Below are positions 17,987-26,169 of a DNA stretch of 48,951 nt, piece by piece. Within the stretch, counting starts at the first letter, position 1; each line of letters begins with the position of its first letter. A model generated the notes under the pieces. The model made no database searches and was not told the origin of the DNA. It saw only the letters and a program-made list of their open reading frames with translations. The stretch is from contig DASUHM010000091.1 of the NCBI GenBank assembly GCA_036273515.1, positions 1 to 48,951 on the forward strand, in the 5' to 3' direction. A program made the translations under genes and the position numbers. Origin of the DNA: Gaiellales bacterium (GTDB lineage Bacteria; Actinomycetota; Thermoleophilia; Gaiellales; JAICJC01).

Positions 17987-18718
17987 TCAGGCGTCCAGCT
18001 CCTCCACCATGAGCACGTCGACGGCAGTCGACCCGCCGTCGGCCATGATCACGGCGCCGGTGACATATGACGCGTCCGGTGACGCGAGGAAGCAGATCAC
18101 CGCGGCGATCTCGTCGGGCTCCGCGGGCCGTCGCAGCGGGGCGAACCGGGTCACCCTCCTGTAGGTCTCGTCGACCTCGGCGCCGATCCGGCCCATGCTC
18201 GTGTCGGCCATCGGCGTGCGCACCCAGCCGGGGCAGACGGCGTTGGCGCGGACGCCGTGCGGCCCCAGGCGCACGGCCTGCGACCGCGTCCACATGACGA
18301 GGCCCGCCTTCGCCGTGTTGTAGCCCGCGGCGACCGCGCCCGACACGACCGCGGCGGTCGACCCGACCGTCACGATCGCGCCCCGGCGCTCGATCAGGCC
18401 CTGCTCGGCGTGCCCGAGGAGGTTCTCCGCCCCGCCGACGTTCACGTCGAGCACGTCCCGCGATCCGCTCTCGCCGCCCGAGCTCGCGTTGTGCACCAGG
18501 ATGTCGAGCGGACCGGCGGCCGCGACGGCCCGTCGGCAGTCCTCCGCGTGCGTCACGTCGCCGACGACGTAGTGCGGCGAGACGGCAGCCAGCGGCGCCT
18601 CGCGGCGGCCCATCACGGTCACGTGTGCGCCGTCCGCCCGTAGCCTCGCGGCGACGGCGGCGCCGATCCCGGTGCCGCCACCGGTGACGAGCGCGCGCGT
18701 TCCGTCCAGGTTCGCCAT
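17987..18718 (-). CDS. Short-chain dehydrogenase/reductase (FabG-like)
   Basis: A 243-residue classical SDR: TGGGTGIGAAVA binds the cofactor, VHNASSGG is the NNAG-type motif, the catalytic Ser is in GSTAAV and Tyr-x-x-x-Lys in YNTAKAG. PGWVRTPMA and the C-terminal MADGGSTA are family-typical. It is divergent from the Rieske oxygenase gene across 58 bases. The pair may act on the same compound, with the oxygenase hydroxylating or demethylating and the SDR oxidising the product, but this is inferred from position only. Confidence 0.9.
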   Translation of the reverse strand: MANLDGTRALVTGGGTGIGAAVAARLRADGAHVTVMGRREAPLAAVSPHYVVGDVTHAEDCRRAVAAAGPLDILVHNASSGGESGSRDVLDVNVGGAENLLGHAEQGLIERRGAIVTVGSTAAVVSGAVAAGYNTAKAGLVMWTRSQAVRLGPHGVRANAVCPGWVRTPMADTSMGRIGAEVDETYRRVTRFAPLRRPAEPDEIAAVICFLASPDASYVTGAVIMADGGSTAVDVLMVEELDA

Positions 18719-18725
18719 CGCCCCA

Positions 18726-18731
18726 AAGCTA
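18726..18731 (-). promoter_or_regulatory. -10-like TAGCTT, 7 nt before the SDR start
   Basis: On the minus strand TAGCTT ends seven bases before ATG 18718, consistent with a leaderless transcript. It lies in the 58-base divergent region shared with the Rieske gene. Confidence 0.45.
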
Positions 18732-18764
18732 CCGCGGGCCGGGCGTGGGACGGAGACGCGCTGG

Positions 18765-18770
18765 TAGGCT
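18765..18770 (+). promoter_or_regulatory. -10-like TAGGCT, 6 nt before the Rieske gene
   Basis: TAGGCT ends six bases before ATG 18777. No ribosome-binding site fits in the gap, supporting leaderless transcription. Confidence 0.5.
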
Positions 18771-18776
18771 GGCGCC

Positions 18777-19874
18777 ATGGCGGCAGGGCCCATGAAGACG
18801 CTCCCGGGACGGGATTACCACGCCTCCGAGGTGTTCGACATCGAGCGGGAGAAGGTCTTCGCCCGCAACTGGTTCTACGCCGGCCGGGCCGACGCGCTGG
18901 CCGAGCCGGGCGACTTCGTCACCGTCGACGTCGCCGGCGAGAGCGTCATCGTCCTCTGCGGCAGCGACGGCAGACCGCGCGGGTTCTACAACGTCTGCCG
19001 CCACCGCGGCTCGCGACTCTGCGACGAGGTCTCGGGGCGGATGAAGGGCGCCGTCAAGTGCCCGTACCACGCCTGGGCCTACTCGTTCGAGGGCAGCCTG
19101 ATCGGCACGCCGAACGTCGGCAAGGACGAGCTCGACCGCTCGAAGCTCGGCCTCTGGCCGGTGCCCGTCGAGGTCTGGCAGGGGTTCCTCTTCGTCCACC
19201 TCGATCCCGATCCGGCGCCGCTCGGGGAGTGGCTCGGGGCCCAGCACGACCATCCGCTGAAGTTCGACCGGTTCAACCTGGACGAGCTCCGCACGGGCCA
19301 CACGACGGTGAACGAGATCGAGGCGAACTGGAAGATCCTGATCGAGAACTACAACGAGTGCCTGCATTGCCCGACCGTGCATCCGGAGCTCGTCCAGGTC
19401 GTGCCCGCGTTCCGCAAGGGCGCGGTATTCGACAAGAGCCGGGCCGACGGCGGCGTCGCCCTGGCCGACGGCGGGACGAGCTTCACGGCGAACGGCAAGT
19501 CGCGGTTCGGGGTGATGCCCGGGCTCGACGAGCGCGACGCCAACAGCCTGTACGGCTGCACGGTCTACCCGAACATGTTCATCGACGTGACCGGCACCGG
19601 CGCGATCTCGACGATCCTGCTCCCGCGCGACGCCGGGCACACGACGGTCATCACCGAGTACCTGTTCCGGCCCGAGGCGATCGCGGATCCCGGCTTCGAC
19701 CCGTCCGAGATCGTCGAGTTCGTCGAGCTCGTCGCCCACCAGGACTACGTCGTCTGCGAACGCGTCCAGCGCGGCGTGCGCTCGCGCGCCTTTACGCACG
19801 GCGTCCTGGCGGAGAAGGACTCGCTGCTCGATGCGTTCAACGAGCGCTACCTGGCGGAGCGCGGCCCCGCCTGA
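18777..19874 (+). CDS. Rieske non-heme iron oxygenase, alpha subunit
   Basis: A 365-residue ring-hydroxylating-type oxygenase. The Rieske [2Fe-2S] ligands are C74 and H76 (VCRHRG) and C95 and H98 (CPYHAW). The catalytic domain has the mononuclear iron His pair H197 and H202 in NYNECLHCPTVHPE. This motif and the length are most like the single-component group that includes choline, glycine-betaine and carnitine oxygenases and related N-demethylases. The actual substrate is unknown. No reductase or ferredoxin gene is adjacent, so electrons must come from elsewhere. Its 3' end overlaps the convergent LspA-like gene by 28 bases. Confidence 0.92.
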   Translation: MAAGPMKTLPGRDYHASEVFDIEREKVFARNWFYAGRADALAEPGDFVTVDVAGESVIVLCGSDGRPRGFYNVCRHRGSRLCDEVSGRMKGAVKCPYHAWAYSFEGSLIGTPNVGKDELDRSKLGLWPVPVEVWQGFLFVHLDPDPAPLGEWLGAQHDHPLKFDRFNLDELRTGHTTVNEIEANWKILIENYNECLHCPTVHPELVQVVPAFRKGAVFDKSRADGGVALADGGTSFTANGKSRFGVMPGLDERDANSLYGCTVYPNMFIDVTGTGAISTILLPRDAGHTTVITEYLFRPEAIADPGFDPSEIVEFVELVAHQDYVVCERVQRGVRSRAFTHGVLAEKDSLLDAFNERYLAERGPA

Positions 19875-21022
19875 GCCCGCACGAGCGCCGGCACGCGCGG
19901 CGCCGTCACGATCGTCCGCAGGCAGCAGTAGGCCATCAGCACGCCGCCGCCGAACTCGTAGGCGTCGCCCAGGTTGAACGGCGTCGTCCGGAGCGCGCTC
20001 CCGAACCACAGGTAGTCCGTGTCGTACGCCCGCACCGCCACCTCGGCGAGGTTCGTCAGCGTCCCGAGCAGCACGAGCGCGGCCGCGAACAGGAGCAAGC
20101 GGTTCGACCGGCGCACCGCCGCGACGGCGGCACAGGCGACGGCCAGGAGCACGACCAGCTCCACGTACGGCCCCTCGTCGCCCCACAGGCTCATGTGCCG
20201 GTGCAGGTGGGCGCCGCCCAGCCCGAAGTCCACGATGCCGGCGCTGATCCCGACACGCGGGCAGGCCGGCCCGCAGATCACCCGGGCGGCGACGTCGAGC
20301 GCGACGAGCGCGAGCGCGCCCGCCAGCGCTCCGCGCCACGGCACCCGGCGCGGCCGCCGCCGCGGACAGCGCAGGGCGAGCGCCGCGGCGCCCAGGAGCC
20401 CGAGCGCCAGTGCCAGGTCGACCCACGCGCCCGACCGCCCGTGCCCCAGCCGGCTGACCCAGTCGACGGCGAGGCCGGCGATCGCGTGCGCCGGGGGGTT
20501 CGTGCCGACGGCGCCGGCCTGGCGCGCCGTCCGGTAGACGGCCGGGCGCGTCGCGGTGGCGAGGGTGCGCCCGCTCGTCCAGGCGACGTTCGCAAAGCGC
20601 AGGGGGAGCGGGCCCGCCCCGCATTCGACGAGGCTCCGCCGCGGCTGGCGGACGCCCTCGAACACGTCGGTCCTGACGCAGATGAAGAACACGCCCCCGC
20701 GCTCGCGCACCGCGACCCGACCGAGCCCGAGGCGGCTCGAGAGCCGGTATCCCGTCGGCACCTGGGCGATCAGCCGGTTCCCCGCGGCCACGACCTGGTG
20801 CGCGTTCCGGGCATGATCGTGCGCGACCGCATAGGAGGTGAGCGCGACGGCCGACGTGATCCCGGCGGGCGGCGCGGTCAGCGCGAACGCCCACGACTGC
20901 GACGGCGCCTGGGTGCCCGGGGTCGCGGCCCACGCCCCGCGGGCGCCGGAGAAGGCGTAGGCGCCGATCAGCGCGGGCGCGACCAGGGCCCACACGCCGT
21001 AGACGAGCAGCCGCCGCCTCAC
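19847..21022 (-). CDS. Polytopic membrane protein with a C-terminal signal-peptidase-II (LspA)-like region
   Basis: A 391-residue protein. One N-terminal helix (about 6-24) is followed by an extracytoplasmic part (about 30-195), then helices at about 200-218, 230-248, 285-302, 308-328 and 350-372. The last four resemble the LspA fold: ALDVAARV near 240 compares with the LDQxTK motif, GTLTNLAEV (320-328) with GxxxNxxDR, and FNLGDAYE (349-356) with FNxADxxI. The first catalytic Asp is Glu (E327), while D353 is kept. It may be a divergent or inactive lipoprotein peptidase. GTG 21022 overlaps the upstream stop as GTGA, so the two genes are coupled. Confidence 0.7.
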   Translation of the reverse strand: MRRRLLVYGVWALVAPALIGAYAFSGARGAWAATPGTQAPSQSWAFALTAPPAGITSAVALTSYAVAHDHARNAHQVVAAGNRLIAQVPTGYRLSSRLGLGRVAVRERGGVFFICVRTDVFEGVRQPRRSLVECGAGPLPLRFANVAWTSGRTLATATRPAVYRTARQAGAVGTNPPAHAIAGLAVDWVSRLGHGRSGAWVDLALALGLLGAAALALRCPRRRPRRVPWRGALAGALALVALDVAARVICGPACPRVGISAGIVDFGLGGAHLHRHMSLWGDEGPYVELVVLLAVACAAVAAVRRSNRLLLFAAALVLLGTLTNLAEVAVRAYDTDYLWFGSALRTTPFNLGDAYEFGGGVLMAYCCLRTIVTAPRVPALVRAQAGPRSAR

Positions 21023-21513
21023 TGTCCACCCCCGACCGACGCCCGGACGCGGCGCTTGGCGACGGCACACGCGGTCGGCCTGGTCGGCGCGTACGCGATC
21101 CGCACCGCCGCCTCGGGGCCGAAGCGCACGGCAGCGCAGCCGGCCCGTCCCCGCGAGGCGACGAACGAGATCGCCGCCGCGCGCGGCCCGAGCGCGCGGG
21201 CGTGGATGCGAAGCCCGGGCGCATCCGCAAGGGCGACGGCGCTGCGCAGGTGTTCGGCGAGCAGGACCCGGGTCGGCCGCGGATCGAGCGCGGCGGACGT
21301 GAACGCCACCGCCACCGTGTTCGAGACCTGCGGCGGGAGCTGGGCGAGCTGTGCGGCCACGGCGGTCGGGAGCCGCTCGGCCGCGGCCTGCGCCCGCTCG
21401 TACCGTTGCCACAGCCCGAGATAGACGACCGTCGCGACGATGACGGGCGCGATCACCCACACGGCCAGATGCCGGAGCAACGAGACGATGTGTGCGTGCG
21501 GGGGTTGGGTCAT
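21019..21513 (-). CDS. Membrane-anchored protein with an extracytoplasmic domain, function unknown
   Basis: A 164-residue protein when started at ATG 21513, which places one membrane helix at about residues 14-33 (VWVIAPVIVATVVYLGLWQ), followed by a soluble domain of about 130 residues with two Cys near the end (GRAGCAAVRF, PTACAVAKRR) that could pair. An in-frame ATG at 21642 would add a 43-residue Ala-rich leader, and neither start has a good ribosome-binding site. It is coupled by a 4-base overlap to the LspA-like gene, so the two products probably work together at the membrane. Confidence 0.65.
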   Translation of the reverse strand: MTQPPHAHIVSLLRHLAVWVIAPVIVATVVYLGLWQRYERAQAAAERLPTAVAAQLAQLPPQVSNTVAVAFTSAALDPRPTRVLLAEHLRSAVALADAPGLRIHARALGPRAAAISFVASRGRAGCAAVRFGPEAAVRIAYAPTRPTACAVAKRRVRASVGGGQ

Positions 21514-21683
21514 GGTCACGGCGCCGTACGCCCGGATTGCGGCCGTGAGCACTCGAAAGAGGGCGCGACTATCGGCTGCGCCCGCGCCCTTGAGGCGCGC
21601 CGACCCGGCGGCGGCATCTGCGGGCGGCGTCTCAATTCGCATACCCGTCGCCCGGAGCGGGCTAACCCAGGCAGAATCCGGGG

Positions 21684-22718
21684 ATGGTGCTCGACAAGCT
21701 GGAGCTGCCGATCGTGCTCGCACCGCTCGCCGGCGGGCCGTCGACGCCGGCCCTGGTCGCCGCCGTCTGCGAGGCGGGCGCGTTCGGCTTCCTGGCGAGC
21801 GGGTACCTCACGCCGGCGCAGCTCGAGGAGCAGCTGGGGGAGCTGCGGTCGCGCACACGCCGCCCGTTCGGCGTGAACGTCTTCGCCCCGGCGGCGGGCG
21901 CATCCGACCCTGCCGTCTACGCGCCGTACGTCGATGAGATCCGGCGGTGGGCCGGCCAGCGCGGCCTCCAAGTCGGTCAGCCGGCCTTCGACGACGACGG
22001 CTTCGCCGAGAAGGTCGAGCTGCTCGCCCGCGATCCGGCGGCTGTTGTCTCGTTCACGTTCGGGATGCCGAGCCGCGAGACGATCGGCCGGCTGCACGAC
22101 GCCGGTTCGGAGGTGTGGATCACCGTGACGACGCCCTCCGAGGCGGCGCTCGCCATTGACGGAGGCGCAGATGCGCTGGTGGTGCAAGGGGGCGAGGCGG
22201 GCGGCCACCGCGGCTCGTTCGACGACGGCGCCGCCGAGCCGGCGCGCTCGCTGCTCTCACTGCTGCAGCTGCTTGCGGACGCGGACCTGCCGCTCGTCGC
22301 CGCCGGCGGCCTGATGTCGGGATCGGCGATCGCCGCCGCGCTGGCCGCCGGGGCGCGCGCCGCCCAGCTCGGCACGGCCTTCCTGCTCTGTCCCGAGGCC
22401 GGCACGGCGGCCCCGCACCGCGATGCGCTCCGCCGGGCCGGAAAGCCGACCCGGATGACCCGTGCGTTCACGGGCCGGGCGGCCAGAGGCATCGTCAACG
22501 CGTTCATGGACGAGCATGACGGCCGGGCCGTGTCGGCCTATCCGGAGATCCACCACCTCACCGCGCCGCTGCGCCGGGAGGCACGTGCCCAGGGCGATGC
22601 CTCGATGATCAACCTCTGGGCCGGCGAGGCCTACCCGCTCGCCCGCGAGCTGTCGGCGGGCGAGCTCGTCGCGGTGCTGGCCGCCGAGGCCGGCATACGG
22701 CTCAGCGCAGAACGGTGA
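21684..22718 (+). CDS. Nitronate monooxygenase (FMN-dependent, NMO family)
   Basis: A 344-residue TIM-barrel flavoprotein. PIVLAPLAGG opens the barrel, QGGEAGGHRGS is the conserved phosphate and FMN loop of nitronate monooxygenases, AAGGLMSG and QLGTAFLL form the second phosphate-binding region, and TRAFTGRAARGI is the usual C-terminal motif. The family detoxifies propionate-3-nitronate and other nitronates with FMN and oxygen; many members are loosely annotated. It is divergent from the membrane pair by about 170 bases, and its stop overlaps the convergent secreted protein gene by 17 bases. Confidence 0.87.
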   Translation: MVLDKLELPIVLAPLAGGPSTPALVAAVCEAGAFGFLASGYLTPAQLEEQLGELRSRTRRPFGVNVFAPAAGASDPAVYAPYVDEIRRWAGQRGLQVGQPAFDDDGFAEKVELLARDPAAVVSFTFGMPSRETIGRLHDAGSEVWITVTTPSEAALAIDGGADALVVQGGEAGGHRGSFDDGAAEPARSLLSLLQLLADADLPLVAAGGLMSGSAIAAALAAGARAAQLGTAFLLCPEAGTAAPHRDALRRAGKPTRMTRAFTGRAARGIVNAFMDEHDGRAVSAYPEIHHLTAPLRREARAQGDASMINLWAGEAYPLARELSAGELVAVLAAEAGIRLSAER

Positions 22719-24075
22719 AGGCGTCGATGCAGACCGGGGCGCCGTTGCTCGACGCGTCCTTCACCCGCAGCTCCGCGGTGGGGACTCGGCCGGCGACCGA
22801 GTACGTGTAGGAGAACGCCAGCACCCGCGCCCGAGGTGTCGAGCGGGTGAGCGGGACCGTCTGGAGCGTGTACCGGTTCCCCCAGACCGACACGGCCGCA
22901 CTCCCGTACCGCCGCCCTTCCGGGCTGACGAACCCGAGCTCGGCAGCCCGATCGACCAGGATGTAGACGGACCGCCCACCGCGGGTGGCGCACCGCATGC
23001 CCCCGCCGACGGCGTCGGGATCCCGCACGCGCCTCCACCCCGGCGTCCACACGATCCGCGGGTCGCGGTCGTCGATCAGGCCCGTGCTGAACGAGCGGCC
23101 GCTCGCCCACCGGCTCTGCAGGCCGGCCACGTCCGTCGCCCGCACGCGCATCCAGAAGAGCCGGCCGGGGGCGACCCGGCCGTGGAACGTGTGACGGCTG
23201 CCCCGGTAGACCGACGCATAGAGGCTCCCGCCGCGGCGGCGCTCCAGGAGGTTGTGATCGAGCGGGGCGATGGTTGATTGCGTCCAGGACGTCGTGACGG
23301 GGATCGCTCCGCCGACGATCGCCGCGCCGGGCCGGAGCTGCGTGGCGGGCTCGGTGACCTGCGGCGAGGAGGCGTCCCAGTTGACCGGCAGCGTGATCGG
23401 CCCCGACCAGTTCCCGGCACCGTCCTGCCACTGCACGTACACGGCGCCGATCACCCGCGTGTCCGCCGTGATGTCCCAGGGGATCGGCATCCCTGCCCCT
23501 GCGGGATACGAGACGCCGGGCACCAGCTCGCCGTCCGCGTCCGTCCAGTCGAAGTTCGAGACGCGCAGGTGCGTGAGACCGGTGAGGGCGTCCGTCGCGG
23601 CCGTCGTCACGCGGACTGCGGGCGACGTCGTCCAGGCCGACCCGACGTTCGTCGACGCCGTCGCGTCTGGCGGGGTCGTGTCCAGGAGGACGGTCGCCGA
23701 CGTGATCGCCGACCAGCTGCCGCCTCCGTCCTGCCACTGGACATACACGGTGTGAGGGCCGTCGGCGGGGTCGCCGCCGACCGCCGGGTTCGTCAGGGGC
23801 CAGTTCACGAGCGCGCCGCCGCTCTGATAGGCCTGCGTGACCCCCACATCGAGCACGCCCGCGGTCGCCGCGGGGCTGTCGGACAGCCGCCAGGCGACGG
23901 CGTTCGGGTCGCTCGCGATCCCGATCACCGTGGGCACAGTCTTGTTCGTGACGGCGGCGCCGCCGTCGATCAGGACGGTTCCGGACGCCCCCGCCTGTGC
24001 GGCGGAGCCGCCGAGGACGAGTGCGCCGGCGACGATCGCCGGCGCACGAAGCATCACGCGGCGCATGAGTCTCAT
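22702..24075 (-). CDS. Secreted protein with Ig-like repeats
   Basis: A 457-residue exported protein. The signal peptide has basic residues (MRLMRRVMLR), a hydrophobic core and a likely cut after AAQAGA near residue 30. The middle contains two near-identical modules, each with VYVQWQDGxGxWS and a downstream DTTPP or DASSP boundary, typical of bacterial surface Ig-like domains. The C-terminal 180 residues (SLYASVYRGSRHTFHGRV, SVWGNRYTLQTVPL) form another beta-rich unit with two Cys (GGMRCAT, APVCIDA). The function is unknown; surface adhesion or binding is plausible. It is divergent from the amidase by 31 bases, so both may share a promoter region. Confidence 0.75.
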   Translation of the reverse strand: MRLMRRVMLRAPAIVAGALVLGGSAAQAGASGTVLIDGGAAVTNKTVPTVIGIASDPNAVAWRLSDSPAATAGVLDVGVTQAYQSGGALVNWPLTNPAVGGDPADGPHTVYVQWQDGGGSWSAITSATVLLDTTPPDATASTNVGSAWTTSPAVRVTTAATDALTGLTHLRVSNFDWTDADGELVPGVSYPAGAGMPIPWDITADTRVIGAVYVQWQDGAGNWSGPITLPVNWDASSPQVTEPATQLRPGAAIVGGAIPVTTSWTQSTIAPLDHNLLERRRGGSLYASVYRGSRHTFHGRVAPGRLFWMRVRATDVAGLQSRWASGRSFSTGLIDDRDPRIVWTPGWRRVRDPDAVGGGMRCATRGGRSVYILVDRAAELGFVSPEGRRYGSAAVSVWGNRYTLQTVPLTRSTPRARVLAFSYTYSVAGRVPTAELRVKDASSNGAPVCIDAFTVLR

Positions 24076-24094
24076 ACGAGAGTGATCGGACGCC

Positions 24095-24100
24095 TACCAT
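24095..24100 (+). promoter_or_regulatory. -10-like TACCAT, 6 nt before the amidase start
   Basis: TACCAT ends six bases before ATG 24107, with no room for a ribosome-binding site. This fits the leaderless pattern seen at other genes here. Confidence 0.5.
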
Positions 24101-24106
24101 CCCCGC

Positions 24107-24892
24107 ATGAGCCGTCGGCTCGTCATCCTGCTCACCGGCCTGGTCGCGACCGGCCTCCTCGCCCCGGCGGGGCTGGCCACGAGCGCGCACACGCAGCCCG
24201 CTCGCGCGGTCAAGTCGCTGGCCGGCAAGGTGATCCTGATCGACCCCGGGCACAACGTGCGCAACCGCCTGCACCCGGCCGAGATCAACCGGCCCGTGTT
24301 CTACGGCATCCCCGGAGCCACGAAGCCGTGCGACACGACCGGGACCGCCACCAACTCGGGCTACCCGGAGGCGCAGTACACCCTGGCCGTCGGCATGCAC
24401 GTCGTGAAGATCCTGCGCGACATGGGGGCGACCGTCGTGATGACGCACGTGAACGTCCGGCCGTGGGGGCCCTGCATCACCCGGCGGGCCGCGCTCGGGA
24501 ACCAGATCCACGCCGACGCCGCGGTCTCGATCCACGCCGACGGCGCTGCCGCCTCGGCGCACGGCTACTACGTCATCGTGCCCAGCCACCCGCTCCCGAA
24601 CGTCGGCCTCGGCCCGCGCCGGATCGCGCACGACGTCCGCCTCGGCGCGGCCATGCTCAAGGCCTACGGCAAGACGACCGGCATGAGGATCTCCAACGTG
24701 TACACCACCGGCTACCTGCGCTCGGACGCGTACGGCGGCACGAACCTCTCGCACGTGCCCAAGATCTTCATCGAGACCGGCAACATGCGCAGCCCCGGGA
24801 ACGCCGCGAAGCTCGAGTCACGCGCCTTCCGGCATCTCTCGGCCTGGGGGATCGCCTACGGCATCCGCCTGTACCTGACCGGCCACATGTAG
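24107..24892 (+). CDS. N-acetylmuramoyl-L-alanine amidase (Amidase_3)
   Basis: A 261-residue exported zinc hydrolase that cuts the bond between N-acetylmuramic acid and L-alanine in peptidoglycan. An N-terminal signal peptide (about 1-27, ending LATSAHT) precedes the catalytic domain. Zinc ligands are His in LIDPGHN, Glu in EAQYTLA and His in SIHADG; the catalytic Glu is in KIFIETGNM. There is no separate cell-wall-binding domain. The last 25 codons overlap, in antisense, the end of the YdcF-like gene, which is unusual. Role: cell separation or wall turnover. Confidence 0.92.
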   Translation: MSRRLVILLTGLVATGLLAPAGLATSAHTQPARAVKSLAGKVILIDPGHNVRNRLHPAEINRPVFYGIPGATKPCDTTGTATNSGYPEAQYTLAVGMHVVKILRDMGATVVMTHVNVRPWGPCITRRAALGNQIHADAAVSIHADGAAASAHGYYVIVPSHPLPNVGLGPRRIAHDVRLGAAMLKAYGKTTGMRISNVYTTGYLRSDAYGGTNLSHVPKIFIETGNMRSPGNAAKLESRAFRHLSAWGIAYGIRLYLTGHM

Positions 24893-25390
24893 CCCGCCCA
24901 GCTCGGCGATCACCCGGCGCCGCTGGCGGCGCATGAGCGCGACCGCGACCAGCTCGCGCCCGAGCGCCGGCGGGGTCGGCGCCTGCCGGGTGCGCACGTA
25001 GCTGCAGCGGATCCCGTGCCGCGGGTAGACCCCGCCGAAGTAGAAGCGGACGCGGGGCAGGTGCAGCGACCCGCAGACGACGGTCACCTCGCGCACGCCC
25101 CGCTCGACCAGCAGCGGCAGCGTCCGGGACATGTTCTCGGCGGTGATGGTCGCGCTCGTCTCGACGAGCAGCTCGACGTCGTCCGGCCCGTCCCACGCCG
25201 CCCGCATCTGGTCGGCCTCGCTGGGACCGCCCGCGACCGGCGACCAGCCGGTGAAGACGACCACCTGCGGCCGCCGCGCCTCGGCCAGCCGGGCCGCGGC
25301 GCGCACGCACTCGACCGCCCGCGGGCCGATCCGGTACGCGCCGTCGCTTCCGGTGCGGCCGCTGCCGGGAACGACGATCGCCCAGCTCAC
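24818..25390 (-). CDS. YdcF-like (DUF218) protein
   Basis: A 190-residue protein. The DUF218 features are the N-terminal VSWAIVVPGSG, a Gly/Trp turn (VVVFTGWSPVAGG), the conserved ETSATITAENM and VCGSLHLPR. The family includes ElyC and SanA, linked to envelope integrity; the biochemical role is not settled. It lacks the usual N-terminal membrane helix. GTG 25390 overlaps the glycosyltransferase stop as GTGA, so it is coupled to that gene. The final 25 residues are encoded antisense to the amidase and may be an unconserved extension. Confidence 0.75.
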   Translation of the reverse strand: MSWAIVVPGSGRTGSDGAYRIGPRAVECVRAAARLAEARRPQVVVFTGWSPVAGGPSEADQMRAAWDGPDDVELLVETSATITAENMSRTLPLLVERGVREVTVVCGSLHLPRVRFYFGGVYPRHGIRCSYVRTRQAPTPPALGRELVAVALMRRQRRRVIAELGGLHVAGQVQADAVGDPPGREMPEGA

Positions 25391-26115
25391 CGGCGCCGCC
25401 GCATCAGCCGCCAGCCGACGAACAGCGTCCCGGCCACCGTCACGACGAGCCCGACCGCCTTGCGGCCCTGGAGCTTCGACTCGCCGGCGGCGCGGGGACG
25501 CATCTCGACGGGCATCTCCTCGAGGCGCAGACCGGCGCCCGTCACCCGCATGAGCGCCTCGACCTCCGGAGCGCCGCTCGTGTACGGCCGCGAGAGCAGC
25601 TCGGTGGCGACGGACCCGACCGCCCACATCCCGCTCATCGGATCGTGGAACGGCCGCCGCAGGACGACGCCGACGGCGCGGCGGGCGACGGCGGTGCCGA
25701 ACCGGCGCGGGCCTTCGGGCCGGTAGCGGTGGGCCTCGTGGTCATCCCCCGTGAGGTAGCGCGAGCCGACGGCCACGTCGCAACGGCCGGCCTGCACCTC
25801 GGCGATCAGGCGGCGCAGCTCGGCGACCGGGTGCTGGCCGTCGGCGTCCACACGACCGCACACCGCGTAACCGTGCTCGTGCGCATATCCGTAGCCGGCG
25901 GCGATCCCGGCGCGAAGGCCGCGGTTCTCGGGGAAGGCGAGCACATGGGCGCCACGTGTGCGCGCGACCTCGCCCGTCGCGTCGGTCGATCCGTCGTCGA
26001 TGACCAGCACGTCCGCGGCGGGCAGCTCCGCCCCGAGCTCGTTCAGCACGGCGGGCAGGTTCTCCTCCTCGTTCCATGCGGGGATGAAGACGACGACGTC
26101 GGCCACACCAGGCAT
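25387..26115 (-). CDS. Family 2 glycosyltransferase (dolichol-phosphate-mannose-synthase-like)
   Basis: A 242-residue GT-A enzyme: FIPAWNEEENLPAVL and VIDDGSTDAT form the nucleotide-sugar pocket, and GRVDADGQHP is the DxD-type metal site. The C-terminus ends in a hydrophobic segment (VGLVVTVAGTLFVGWRLM) that probably anchors it to the membrane. The length fits the polyprenyl-phosphate sugar transferase group that builds lipid-linked sugars for wall glycans or protein glycosylation. It is first in a two-gene unit with the YdcF-like gene and is divergent from the cNMP-binding gene. Confidence 0.87.
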   Translation of the reverse strand: MPGVADVVVFIPAWNEEENLPAVLNELGAELPAADVLVIDDGSTDATGEVARTRGAHVLAFPENRGLRAGIAAGYGYAHEHGYAVCGRVDADGQHPVAELRRLIAEVQAGRCDVAVGSRYLTGDDHEAHRYRPEGPRRFGTAVARRAVGVVLRRPFHDPMSGMWAVGSVATELLSRPYTSGAPEVEALMRVTGAGLRLEEMPVEMRPRAAGESKLQGRKAVGLVVTVAGTLFVGWRLMRRRR

Positions 26116-26140
26116 CGTGCCACGAAGCCGGCCGCGCCGA

Positions 26141-26146
26141 TATCAT
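26141..26146 (+). promoter_or_regulatory. -10-like TATCAT of the cNMP-binding gene
   Basis: TATCAT lies 23 bases before ATG 26170, leaving a short leader that contains GAGGGGGG, a usable ribosome-binding site. This is a normally leadered arrangement, in contrast to the leaderless genes nearby. Confidence 0.4.
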
Positions 26147-26169
26147 CGGGCCGATCGCGAGGGGGGTGC

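Noticed and set aside
18729-21230. Long minus-strand open frame opposite the Rieske gene
   Set aside because: The Rieske gene has complete metal-binding motifs; the opposite translation is repetitive and has no domain.
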